A stretch of 64,000 bases of DNA. It comes from Tetradesmus obliquus. Lineage: Eukaryota; Chlorophyta; Chlorophyceae; Sphaeropleales; Scenedesmaceae. Shown here in pieces: positions 45,134 through 57,457 of this stretch. The stretch is taken from NCBI GenBank assembly GCA_030272155.1, contig CP126195.1, forward strand, positions 744,001 to 808,000, given 5' to 3'. The first letter of the stretch is position 1. Each line of letters opens with the position of its first letter. A program made the translations under genes and the position numbers. The notes under the pieces were generated by a model. The model did not search any database. It was given only the letters and a program-made list of their open reading frames with translations, and had not been told where the DNA came from.

Positions 45134-48100
45134 GCTCATTTGCAGGTGATGTGCTGGCGAAGATTCCTCTCTCCATCTGCTTCAAAGCAGAAGATGCCGA
45201 CCTACTGGTCAAACATGTGAGTGCCGTAGCTCAAGCATGCACTGCAAAGCCTGCAGCCAGCAACAGCAATGTTTTAGCGCATTTGGTGCAGCACTGACGC
45301 TATGGCAAGCATAGAGGAGTCAACCGGAGTGAGCAAGAATGGTTTCCGTGATGCTTGCTGCATTGGACACACCGAGTGCTGCCTTGGCCTGCAGAAGCAA
45401 TGCAGTTGTAGCGAGTTCAAGCCAGGCACGCTGCAGCAGCCAAAATGCCAGTGATGTTGCGGGATGGCAGCATTGGCAGCAGTGATGCATGAACTGCTGC
45501 TGTGCTGCATGCGCGATTGGCATCAACCGCTCCCACGAATGTGCAGCAGTCGCCTTCACTTCAGCACCGTTCTCTTCACGCCCCCTGCACTCTAAAGCCG
45601 CTTTCTGCATATGTCAGCCATCCAGTAACATCACATGCACTTTGTGCTGCAGGCTGCTGCTGCACACTTGTGGTCCGACATCAACAACAGCAGCAGCCCT
45701 TTGCAGCCTTACTACCAGGCCCTGCCAAACAGGTCAGAGGTGTGGGCCATGCACAGCATCCCAGAGTCTTATCTGCCACTGGTGCAGAACCCGCCAACGG
45801 TGAGTGAGCAGCTGGCGATGAATTTGCCGGCAGCAAAAAGGGTTTGTGCAGCTAGCCAGCAAGTTTGCTAGGCTCGCAGCTGACAGTGCTACCGACAGGA
45901 TAAGAAGCACTCACCAAAAAAAATCAACAAAGCAAGTGCATATGTTGCAGCTGCTGCTGACAAGGCTGTCCCAGACGCACTTTAATAACTGGCTGGTAGA
46001 TCCATACCAAGACGTGGGACGACTGCATCTGCTTCAAAGCTTACCGGGTGTACTATGCCAAGTGCTGCCCTCATGCTGTCACACAATTGTCTGCTTATTT
46101 CTTGATGACCCTGGCACACTCTTGCGCTTTGCAGGAGCGTGCCATTGTCGCCAACCATGACAAGCTGACAAACAGCTGGCAGCTGCATCAGGAGCAGCTG
46201 CAGGCAGCGCTGGGCCCTGAGACAAGCATAGAGGACTTGCGTTACACTATGTCATTGCTGGTCACGCGCTTGTTTGAACTGGGGGAGGATGGGCTGCGGC
46301 TGGTGCCTCTGCTGGACATGGCCAACCACTGGTGAGTTTGACCGAAGTTTTACCATGTTTGACCATAGTTGACCAGCAGATGAAATGCTGTTGGCAATTG
46401 AGGGGGTGGCAGACACTGCAGTAGGGTCGAGTGCACTGCTGGAGGCGAACAGGCAGAGTGGAGCAGCAACCCTGTAGCCAGGGATGCTGTAAATTCATAC
46501 ATGTCAGCAGCGTTGGCTCGTATCTCCTGTCACCGTCACAGCATGGACATAGCTGTTGAAGCTGATGCAAAGGTAGCAGCACATGGTACCGCCTGCTGAC
46601 GTGTGCATGCGCTGTCCAACCGGCTTGCAGGAACGACTGCAACCACACACACCCTGTTGAGAAGTGCAGGCCAGGCAGCAGCGAGCGCTGCGTGGTGTGG
46701 CGGGCAGCAGAGCCCCTCGCTGCTGGTGATGAGGTCTGCAACTTTTACAAGGTAATGCTGGTGCAGCAATCAGCAGCAGCCAGCTCAAAGTGCTTCAAGG
46801 GATCCCTGGGAGGTTTACTGGGCTTGGGCCATAAGCCCATGTCTTTTTGCCAAAGTACAGTACACCAGCTCGCACCAAATCTGATTATGCTGTAAGAGCC
46901 AGGCCAAGTTCTGCAATTTGCCTCAGCTGCTATGCAGTTTATGCGCTGCTGGGCGCAGCACTGCTAGCAGTTTGTTTTCATCACTGAACCTCTGGAGCGG
47001 CAGCTTGGCACAGAACAGCATCATTATTGCGCAGCTACATCGCATGCTGCGTTAACCACGGCGTCGACGAAGCACTGCACGCGTGATGCCTGGTGTGTTC
47101 TGCATGCTGTGTGCTGCAGTTCATGCTGCAGGACCGGAGTGTGCTGCAGTATGGCTTCCTGCAGTCTGGGCCTGTGGAGCACCAGCTGTCAGGTGGGGAG
47201 CCTGAGTTTGAATATGGGTCAAACCTGCTACTGCTGTCACGGCACACTTTTGGTAACAAGAACATGACAGTTGAATGTGGTGCGTGCACCACTCCCAGAA
47301 CCTCACTAAATAGCTCAGTTCTGATGCATGCCTTCACATTCAAATCTGTATTGCATGATTGTGCATCTACTGCTGCTGCAGGGCTTGACAGGCCTGACTT
47401 CAAGCCAGAGGATCCTTGGGAGGAGAAGGAGGCAGGCGAGAATGGCCCGCTGCTGTTCGAAGGTGAGTTTGACCAGAGCTGCAGCTTGGTCGACAGACTG
47501 TCTTTGTCACGTGACGCACAGTGTTGCCAGCACTGTTGGGTTCTGCCTGCCTGGTCAGCACAGCAGCACCGAAGATGGACTGCCAGCAGTTGCTATGCAT
47601 GCCCTGCAAAAAGAATGCTTCCCACTCAAAAGATCCTGTGTTGCTGTGCTCTTCTCCTGCAGGCACACCCTCTGCCATTGTTGTAGAGCTGTACCGCCTG
47701 CAGCAGCTGCAGTCAACGCTGGTCAAACTTGACGCAGAGCTGACACCTTCCATCAAGCCGCACCCTCGCGATGTCAGCGGCTACTACCTGCAAACCATGC
47801 TCACATGGAGGCGGCAGCGGCAGGAGGCGATCGCTGCAGAAATTCAGCGTCTGCAAAGGCAGTTGCAGCGGCTGCAGGCAGCTGAGGAGCGGGTGCAGCA
47901 GCTGCAGAGCTTGGGTCTGGGTCTGCCGCAGTCGGCTTATGATAGCTTCACCGCTGCACTGCAGAAGCAAGGAGCACAGGTGAGCCGCCTAAAGGCGCCT
48001 TTGCAAGCACTGTAGTTGCGACAAGTTGTACGTTTGACAGTACCTGCTTTGCTGTCCTACTATGCTGGAGTTAAGCATGTTATGAGCACTCTATGAGCAC

Positions 48101-51100
48101 ACAAGAAGCTTGGTTGACGGCATTCGACACCATACAAGCAGCACATCAAATGTAATAATGTCAAATGTATATCCCATCTGCAAGTCCCCACACATTGCTG
48201 CATCCTATGACAGTGCTGTCTCCTGCTCCTCCTGTGCCAACTGTTGTGCTGCAGCTCAACGTCACTGTCAAATCCACTGCAGACAGAGGCTACTGCAAAG
48301 CGGATGCCACAGCCAGCAACACATGCAGCAGCCGCATCCAGCCAGCAGCACTGCTTGCAGGATTTCCGCCGAGCGCCGTGTTTGCAACCAGGGATGTCAA
48401 AGCGGGAAATGCGCTGGCAGTGATGCCTCTTAAAAACACGATCCGTGTTGCCAGTGGTGCTGAAGGCCTTGCGGTGAGGGCTGGCAATCACATTTTGCAA
48501 CTGCATCGGAGGCAGGACACATCTGCCCCGGCAATTTGCTTCAGCTTCAGCGTTGCTTATGCTGCGGCTGGTTATTTGAAATTTGGCATGTTCCAGCGCT
48601 GCATCCTTTTGGCGTTTCTCACATCAACAAGCACTAGCACTGCCAACAACGCCACAAGTTTGGGTGATGTGTGTATCTCTGCGTGACTGCATGTGCTTGC
48701 AGGAAACTGCTGTGAGACTCATGCTGGAGATGCATCAGCAGGGATCGCAGGCTGCAGCAGGCACTGAAAAGGCAGACGCCAGCAGCGGCAACAGCACTGC
48801 TGCATTCTGGCGCGCTTTCTATGCTGCACTGCCCCCGCTAGGCACCGTTGCGGGAGTGTTTGGCATTCCACCAGACTACTTGCCGCTCATCCAAGAGCCA
48901 GCAGTGGTGAGGCATCACACTATATGTACCTGATGTGATGTCAATGTCAGCTGGTAGCAAGATGTGGCAGATATTGCTGAAAGGCTGCAGCGCTCTGCCA
49001 GGTCGCCAACCGGCTCCCTGACGCGCCAACTTGGGCGGTGCACAGCCTGTTGCGCAGCAGTAGTCTCCTCAACTGCCCAGTGACAGCGCCTGTAGTCTGC
49101 ACTCCTTTTGGTATCACCGCTAACGTGCGGTAATTTTGTAAGGCGTGCCTTCAAACGCACAGGCTGCTTTGGTTCTCAATGCTGCTCTGCTCGTTTCCGC
49201 TGCGGGTTTGCAGGAGGCTGGCATCAAGGCGTACCAAATAGAGCTGCTCAATGCCTGGGATAAGCACAGGCCAGCCATTGAGGCAGTGGACCCCAGCCTG
49301 ACACTGCAGGAGCTGCGCCATGTAGCAGGGCTGGTGAGACGGCAGCAGCAGCAGCAGCAGCTTGTGGACTCATGAGCTGCATCATGTTTCAGATACCTGG
49401 TAGGCAGCAAGGATCCGATCAATCTTTGACTGTTGTTGTGTCCTGCAAGCGGCTACCTGACAGCTGGCTGCTTCTCTGCAAACATCCTCGCCCCTGCAGC
49501 TGAACGCGCGGCTGGTATCGTACGAGTATGGCAGCTTCGTGGTGCCCCTCATGGGCCTGGCAAGCCACCAGGTCAACAACAACTGCCCCCACGCTGACTA
49601 CCTCGACTACTGCCCAGGCAGCGCTGCAGCACAGCAGGCAGCAGCAGGGCAGGAGCCGCAGCAGGAGGCAGGGGCGGAAGAGGATGACCTGTGCATCGTC
49701 TGGGCTGCAGGAGCTGATGTGGCAGCAGGGCAGGAGGTGTGCAGCAGCTACGGCTACCTGATGCCTGACGTGGCGCTGCTGCAGTATGGGGTGCTGCTGC
49801 AGGACAACACAACTGCAACAGCAGCAGCAGGCAAGGCAGAGAGGCTGGAGCTGAATGCAATGGACAGGCATGATTTCGATCCCAAGCAGCCCTTTGCACC
49901 CTTGAAGAGTGGGCATGAAGCGCCGGAGCCCTTCTCAGGTAAACAGACCTGGCTCGATTGGACCATAGGTTTGAAGCTGCTGATTTCAGCCGCTGGTGCC
50001 CATCCTCAGCTCCCTCTACGCGATCGCCATAGTCTGATTGTGCTTGCAGCTGCTGTGGTTGGCTGTCACATGCAGCACCACCATCGCAGCCAGCTACTGC
50101 CACTACAGCTGACTTAGCATTTGCAGCATCACACTAGACCTTTTGGCGCCTTACTGCCCTGCTGCTGCTCGAATCCTGCTTGCAGGAACACCCCAGCAGG
50201 CCCTGGCAGAGGTTGCCCGCCTCGTCGTGCGCCACACCAACCTCACCTCCATCGAGGCGCACCACGCTGCTGCTGCGGTCAACCCATCCGCGTACGACAG
50301 GGGCGGCATGCTGCTTGCGCAAATGCGCGTGTGGCGCCAGCGCCGCATCGCAGCGCTGGAAGCAGAGATCGAGCGGCTGATCAAGTCGTATGGGCTTGAC
50401 CAGGAAGCTGTGCAGCAGCAGGTGTCGGTGTTGCTGCTGGTGCAGCAGCAGCAGCAGCAGCAGGAGGAGTGGCAGGCGCAGGCAGCTGCAAAGAAGGCTG
50501 CTGCTGAGGCAAAGGCTGCAGGTCCCAGCAGCGCAGCAGCAGCAGGCAGCCAGGGGGCTGCTGTGAATGGTGCTGCTGCTGGTGGTGATGAGGAGTCTGA
50601 CTCCTGGCAGGATGTTGTGCATTGGGTGAAGGAGCATGGAGCTGTGGTGAGCTGCCCTGCTTGTGCAGCATCTTTTGAAAACTGTGCGCATGAAGTGAGG
50701 CAGTGCTGTCATTTGCTTGCTTGATGCTAATGTGGCAGCTGTTATACCCAATGGATGGACCTTAGCCCTGGTGCGCCTGCAGCCTGTCCTGCCCGCGCCT
50801 GCTGCTGCGTGCTGTACAGCTTTTGTATGAGGTCAGTCAGCTGAATCAAGCAAGGAGACGTCTTTGTGCAGACGCAAGCGCAGCATTGACCTTGCCGTCT
50901 ACTGCATCATCGTAGTTTGTGTAAGGAATCCATGTGTGCATGTTCTTACTCCTTGCAGGTCAACGTGGACGTGCGCTATGTGAGCCCAGAGGCGGGCCGT
51001 GCAGTGTAAGCCTTGTGCAGCCTGCTGCTTCGTTACCAACATCACATCCCTGCCTGTTCTTGCTGATTTCCGGCACAGGTCAATGTTGATGTGCGCTATG

Positions 51101-54100
51101 TGAGCCCAGAGGCGGGCCGTGCAGTGTTCACGCAGCGCGCCATGAAGAAGGGCGAGCTGCTGGTGGCACTGCCGCTGGACCTGGCCTTCAGTGCGGCCAA
51201 GCACGGCAGCAACGGCCCCAATGAGGTGAGTTTGTGTTTGCGAGTGTCACTCACATGTTGACAGATGAATGTAGTGGGGGCCTTGGGATGTGTGAAGGAA
51301 TGGCTGCTATTGCTGGTGGCGCTGCCGCTGGACCTGGCATTCAGTGCAGCCAAGCACGGCGGCATTGGCCCCGATGAGGTGGGTTTGTGTGAGGCAACAG
51401 GATAGTAAGCCCTGTGAATTTTTGTGCTCACAGCAGAACCCTGCACTGGCCTGCTTCGGCAGGCTTATTGTGTCTTGCACAGCCCCATTCCTACAGCACT
51501 ATGCAGTGCCGCTGCCCGCCCATGCCCAGCCCTCGCCGCTGCCGCTGCTGCTCTGGATCTTGTCTTGCTGCGTTGTGCTTATCACATCCTCCGTGCAGCT
51601 GGCTGCCGCCAACCTGCTAGGCATGATGGCGGACCAGTCCAGCCCCATGCAGACCTACTTCGCATCACTGCCCACAAAAGAGGAGCTGCTGTCACCTTTG
51701 GTCAGCATGCCGGAGGAGTACCTGCCGCTGCTGCAAAGTGACTTGGCGGTGAGTGGCAGCTCAAGTATTGAGGTTGCTGCCAGATTGTTGCACAGCGCCG
51801 TTGGATGACCTGATCAACGCACTGCTGCTGCTGTACCTAGGAAAAGGCAGCAACAGTAACAACAGGGTTACCTGCCGGCCATGTACTGCCAGTCCACTGC
51901 GTTTCGTCAACTCCAGAGCCAGTAGTGCAATGGCTGTAGGCCGCGCCAGCTGTTGTTATGTGACAGCTGCTGAGCCAGAATGTTGTAGCCGATCTCTCTT
52001 TAGCACAGTTTGTTTTCCTATAGTTTGAGCTGAAAGGCTGAATACGCGTTGGCACAGCAGCATTCTCCTGCACTGCTGTGCATCCTTGTCATCCAGTTGT
52101 TGTTCAGACACATTTGCCTGCTACACAGATGCTGACTCCGAAGAGGGGTGGACATGTGCTTGCAGGTCGAGTCTGTCAACATCTTCCAGCAACGTGTGAA
52201 TCAGTTCTGGGAGGCGTACCAGCCAGATTTCCAGGCGCAGGTGCCTGGTGTTACCTTGGAGGACTTCAAGTGGGCAAGGGCGCTGGTGAGTGCTGCTTGC
52301 TGGTCAATGTTTGACCAACATATTACTGTCTGCTGTGCTTGAGGACTGCAGGGCATTACATCAAGGTGTATGACTGCTGTATTGCACTGTTTGTGCCTGC
52401 ATGCTGCTTGTAGTGCATGCCTGACAGTCAGACCACGCATCACTGCGGCTGAGTGCCAGCCCAGACACACTTCCGGCCGAGTTCTGCTAGTTCTGTTGTT
52501 ATGCTCACTAAGGCCTGTGCCTCTGCTTCTTTTCCTGCTGTTTGTGCTCTGTGCAGCTTGCCACTCGCTTCTTTGGCGGTGATGCAGAGCACGGCAACAT
52601 CCTGTGAGTGCGGTGTCAGTCAAACACATACAGTGCAAACGGCGCAGCACGCGCTTAAAACCAGCAATGCCTGAAGCAAAGAACTCCTGCCAGGACAGCA
52701 GCTTGTGCCCCAGGACCAACAGAACTGCTGGCGGATGTGTGCCCCTGGCAGCTCTTGCTGATGCAGCACATATGGCTGTAGCACCTTGTGCCAAGATCCG
52801 GTCAACTCACGTTCATTCCAGCACAGCGATACCGGTTCATGAGCCCGCCTGCTGACACAACTTCTAAACATGCAACCCGTTGTTTTGCTGCGCAGCCTGC
52901 CACTGCTGGACATGGCCAACCACATGCGGCACTGCCCCAACTACCAGGTTGTCTCGCCCTGCCCAACAGATGAGAGCAGGCGCTGCGTGCACTGGCTGGC
53001 CGGCAGCTACCTGCTGCCTGGGCAAGAGGTGTGCACCTTCTACCAGTTCATGCTCAACGACAGGACCATGCTGCAGTACGGCTTCCTGCAGGTGAGTCCC
53101 TTAGTAACATGTTATAACATTGGTTTCAATTATCATGTTATAACAGTGGCTTGAAATATCATGCTGGCTGGCTGGCAGCTACCTGCTGCCTGGCCAGGAG
53201 GTGTGCACCTTCTACCAGTTCATGCTCAACACATGTTGCAGTACGGTTTCCTGCAGGTGAGAATATGTGTAATATGTTACAACAATGGCTTGAACTATCA
53301 TGCTGGCTGGCTGGCAGCTACCTGCTGCCTGGTCAGGAGGTGTGCACCTTCTACCAATTCTTGCTCAACGACAGAACCATGTTGCAGTACGGCTTCCTGC
53401 AGGTGAGAATGTTTGTAATGGGTTATAACAGTGGTTGACTTTGTTATGCTGGCTGGGCGGCAGCTACCTGCTGCCTGGCCAGGAGTTGTGCACCTTCTAG
53501 CAGTTCATGCTCAACAAAAGGACCATGTTGCAGTACGGCTTCCTGCAGATGAGTCCATTTGTAACATGTTGTGTTATAACAGTGGTTTGATATCTACTGC
53601 TGTCTGGCTGGCAGCTACCTGCTGCCTGGCCAGGAGGTGTGCACCTTGAAGCGAGGCTTGTTGTAAATAGTGAAACAGTGTAACTGCTTCTCTTGTCCCT
53701 GAACTGTTGCTGCTGTCGCTGCTGGCGTTATTGTTGAGCCTGCTTGCTGATTGCCTGTATGTGCTTGCTGTGCAGTCTGAGATGCCAGAGCTGCACACCC
53801 TGGACCGAGCAGACTCGGGCAACGTGTCAACGGCATGGACGCAGTACCATGGCAACAAGTTTGGCCCGCCGCCGTTCAACGGTGGGCTGGCTTTATGTGT
53901 CCTCAGAACTCTGACAATGACACCCTTTTGCTGAGCACGTGCTAATATGCGTTTCACTCTGGCATTTGTGCACTGGTTCACGGCTCGTTGTACGCTAACA
54001 AAAAGCCAGTGGAGACTGTGAAACGTGCATTGCTTACTGCCCTGAATCACTCGGATGGGTGATACTGCCTTGTTGCAGGATCCCTCTCAGAGACGCAGGC

Positions 54101-56656
54101 AGAGCTGGCACGCCTGAGGGCGCTAGCAGCTGAGCTGGTATCAGGCGATGCCGCTGCAGCTGCTGCAAAGCCAGTTGCAGACGACGCAGGCGGCCGCCTG
54201 CTCAGCTTGGGGCTGCGGTGGCGGCAGATGCGCCAGGAGGCAGTGAAGCGTGAAGTGTTGCTGCTGGAAGCCAGGGAGCAGCAGCTCAAGGCCGGCAAGC
54301 TGCCTGGTGTTGTTGAGAGGTTCATGTCCTGGCTGGCAGAGAACGGAGCACAGGTAGGGTGACGGTACTGACATGCCTTGATGCTGCGTGTAGCCAGATT
54401 GCTTTCGCAGCCGCATTGTGTCTGTATCCCGTGCGTGCATGCCTTTCTTGTAACAGCGCTGCTGCTGCAAGATGCCGCTGCTCTGTGATGTTGCGTTGCT
54501 GCGCTGCAGGTGCATGAAGCGGTGCAGATCAGGCAAGATGGCGGCAGCTACAGCTTGGTTGCCACTGGTGTCATTGCAGCTGGGCAGCACCTTGCAGTGA
54601 TCCCTCTGAAGACTGCTGTCGCTGTCTACACTGGAGACTTGCTGGTGGGTGTTTGATAATGTATGCCAATGCGTTTGCTGGTGCATGCAATGTGCTTGAC
54701 ATTGCCTTGTGCATTTCCTGCAAATCTGGTTTACAGGAATCACCAGCTGCAGCTGCCCTTCTGGAGCAGAAACAAAATCATAGTGACAGCTGGTGCATAA
54801 CACAGTACCAGCGCTGAAATGGCATTTGAAATGGCGCCACCAAGTGCATGTGCCTGTGCCACCTGCGCTGCATGGTTGAATAACAGAATCATGCCCTCTG
54901 CTGCTCTTACATGCTTGCAGGATGAGGCTCCCCGGCTATGGAGGGATATGATCCACCCAGCCAGCCCCAGGCGGCCCTACTGGGACATGCTGCCAGCCAA
55001 TGGCAGCGTGTTTTCGTACTACAACCTGCCGCTGCAGTACCTGGGGCTCATCCAGCATGCATCTACGGTGAGCTGATGGGCTGAATGCCACTGAATTCAA
55101 ACGGTGTGAGCGGAGCAGCAGGAGCAGCGGCGAGCTGCAGTGCAGGTGGTGTAGCAGGCTGCGATATGTGTACTTGGCAGCAGCTGGGCGTGATGTAAAG
55201 CTGTGCATAGACACCCCTGAACTCGCAAGCTGGGTGTTCAGTGCAGATGCAAATTGCTGTGCATGTGTCACAAGACCACCCCAGGAATTCCTTTGCAAGC
55301 TGCAACATATCATACCCCGACATGTCCAGACCCTCACAATTTTGGAGTGTGCAGCATATGTGTGGCGAACAACCTGCTCTGTGCCGCTGTGCTATGCAAC
55401 ATGTGCTTCTGCTTTCATCCTGCAGGAGGAGTCCATTGCTGACATGCGTGGCGACATCGAGGCGTTTCTGCAGGACAACCCAGAGATCCTTACCAAGGCA
55501 GAGATGACAATCGTGGATGTGCTGCATGTGCTGTCTCTGGTGAGTGCTAAGCAGTGCCAGGCAGCAGCGGCTTTAGTAAGCCCACAGGCCGCGAAGGCGT
55601 TTCAATTAGCCAACTGAAGATACCATGCAAAGCATCTGACACTGACATATCAGCTGGAGTGTACCATACTTGATGCAACACATCAAATGCAGCAACACCA
55701 CCCAGCTTGCCCTGCTGCTGTCTGCATTGCAACATCTCCTGCAGATCGCCATACGTGTGTATGAGTTCCAAAGGGAGGGCACTTTCATGATTCCATTTGT
55801 TGACCTGGCCAAGCATTGCAACGGCTGCACCAACCGCCTGGCAGTGCACCGCTGCGGCCCGATTGATGCCTCGCCCAGTCCTGCAAGTGATGCTGCTGTC
55901 ACCTCATCAGATGAGCTATGCATCTACTGGAAAGCTGGCTCTGCCATTGCAGCAGGCGAGGATGTGTGCATGGGACATGGCTACCTGCTGCCTGACCGGG
56001 CGCTGCTGCAGTATGGCTTTGTGCTCAGTCAGCAGCAAGCAACTGGCAAGGCAAATAACGGGGCGGGACAGCAGCAACAGCTGCTGGAGTTGAGTGCAGT
56101 TGACCGCCATGACCTGCCCACTGCTGTAATGCCATGGCAGTACCGGCTGGAAGCCAAGGGCCCACCCCCGGCATTTGCAGGTGAGTACTGATACCACGTA
56201 TGAGTCAGGTTTATGCAATATCTCCCTGCAGGCTGTTACCACTTGGTTGCCTATGCCTTGCTGCAGCACTGCAATGCTGCCTGTGCGCTGCCTGTGGTAT
56301 AGCAGGGCACGAGGACGCATGATGCTGTACAACAAGCTTGCAACTATTGGCATTGTTGCAGCTACCAGTAGTCCTCGGTCAATTTACGAAGGGAACTCCC
56401 AAGAGCAACATCTGCATGCGTGCCTATGTCGCTGTTTGCAGGCACATCCAAGCAATCAGCAGCAGAGCTTGAGCGCCTCGCCAAGCTAGCAGCAGCTCTA
56501 GCTGCGGGCGATGCTGCTGCAGCTGCTGCAAAGCCAGCACCTGGTGATGAGTCAGGGTTGCTGCTGAGCATGATCAAGCAATGGAGGCAGCAGCGGCAGC
56601 AGGCAGTGGCTGCTGCGATCAAGGGCCTGCAGGCATCAGCATCTGCAGTGGTATGA
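44232..56656 (+). CDS. Tetra-SET protein: four tandem SET/Rubisco-LSMT-like modules
   Basis: Twenty-six exons join in phase: 44232-44498, 44832-44901, 45146-45216, 45653-45799, 46135-46331, 46631-46751, 47120-47192, 47382-47462, 47663-47979, 48255-48473, 48703-48906, 49214-49333, 49500-49938, 50186-50646, 51079-51225, 51599-51748, 52166-52285, 52557-52603, 52896-53091, 53776-53881, 54079-54353, 54510-54644, 54921-55067, 55426-55539, 55745-56180 and 56442-56656 (4,875 nt, 1,624 aa). A hydrophobic leader precedes module 1 (~72-448), 2 (449-929), 3 (930-1276) and 4 (1277-1624). Each has an N-part like KKGELLVALPLDLAFS, a core, GxxVCxxY...LQYG, and a helical arm with a WRxxRQE-like motif. SET Asn-His: LLDMANH in module 1 (~249-250) and module 3 (1092-1093); GLASH in 2; DLAKH in 4. 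Module 4 also has GHG for SYG. Family activity is AdoMet-dependent lysine methylation; substrate unknown. No stop or alternative gene end lies between modules, but a cDNA is needed to exclude separate transcripts. Confidence 0.85.
50959..51378 (+). repeat. Both edges of exon 15 of the tetra-SET gene duplicated outward
   Basis: The genuine exon is 51079-51225. Its acceptor and first ~48 bp (VNVDVRYVSPEAGRAV) are copied upstream at 50959-51009, ending in an in-frame TAA. Its last ~65 bp (LVALPLDLAFSAAKHG..., donor GTGAGT) are copied downstream at about 51312-51378 with donor GTGGGT. The middle of the exon is single copy. Confidence 0.9.
53000..53646 (+). repeat. Five-copy array of the donor edge of exon 19 (tetra-SET gene)
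   Basis: The genuine edge (GSYLLPGQEVCTFYQFMLND, then RTMLQYGFLQ, donor at 53092) is followed by copies at 53165-53256 (internal deletion), 53304-53402 (intact frame, donor GTGAGA), 53453-53548 (in-frame TAG, donor lost) and 53606-53646 (truncated). Ends are spaced 165, 146 and 146 bp. All lie downstream in the intron before exon 20. Confidence 0.9.
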
Positions 56657-57052
56657 ATGCTGTAGTTTATATTATATTATGGGCATGCCAATCATGCTGA
56701 CATTCTTTTCAAACAAAATAGCTTCTGCAGTATTGTTTGCGTACTAAAATGCTGATGACATTCATGCATTGTTGCTGTGCACGCAAGCACATTGGCTGCA
56801 GCTGCAGCTGGCGTGTCAGGCCGCCCGGATATAATTAATCTGTGCCCATGCTTTCATGGTAAAGATTGGTTTCCCAATGCACGTGACTTCTCAGCTGGTC
56901 AATGGATTTGTGTGTGTGTGTGTGTGAACATGGATTGCACCCAGCATGCATGCTGCCTGATGGCATGCCCTGGACATGATTGTGTCCACTGCAATTCAGG
57001 CCTCAGTGTCCAGAAAAAACTAAATCCTTAAATCATATGCTCAGCATCAGAA
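56657..57052. other. 3' flank of the tetra-SET gene
   Basis: AT-richer than its surroundings, with TATATTATATTATGGGC near 56670-56685 and a (GT)n run at about 56912-56928. No gene seen. It probably holds the polyadenylation region of the tetra-SET gene. Confidence 0.5.
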
Positions 57053-57457
57053 TCCATTACTAAAAAGAAATACGGTCCGTCAGTCAGTCAGAAGCCTGGC
57101 TTAGGACCTGGCCGTTGAACCCCAGGGCGATTCGAAAATGTGCAGAGGAAGCAAACGAGAGCGCGAGAGCAACAGATGAACGTTAGTGTAGAAATGTGCA
57201 ATCGTTTCGAAGCCGTGGGCTGGGTGCAGCGGTGTTCTGTTGCTGGGGTGCTATGCAAAACATCACGGGCTACAGCAGGCAGTGAGGCAACAATATCTGA
57301 AAAGCGATGGCGTGAGACTATTAGGCGAAAGGCGAACGGGATAGGGATGATCATGGGTGGCTTCTAAGATTGCAGGTGTTGCAACTGCTGCCCTGAGCAA
57401 CAAGGGTGCCTCCCGTAATTACTAGATAGGAGTGACGTAGTCACGGGAAACTGCTAG
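57053..57457 (+). mobile_element. Non-autonomous Helitron-like element, copy 1
   Basis: 405 bp starting TCCATTACTAAAAAGAAATA and ending GGGAAACTGCTAG. It has the Helitron hallmarks: 5' TC, 3' CTAG, and a 13-bp palindrome GTGACGTAGTCAC whose end lies 9 bases before CTAG. The base before the element is A. There are no terminal inverted repeats and no coding capacity. The 3' end abuts copy 2 directly (CTAG then TC). Family assignment is inferred from these end features; no Rep/helicase is present. Confidence 0.75.

Noticed and set aside
50959..51009. Use of this block as the genuine start of module 3
   Set aside because: It runs into TAA after 16 codons. The copy at 51079 continues into a full SET N-part.
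44232..56656. Splitting the plus-strand SET locus into two to four genes
   Set aside because: Every module-to-module join keeps phase with good splice sites. No stop codon, start codon or intergenic-sized gap lies between modules. Kept as one gene until transcripts say otherwise.
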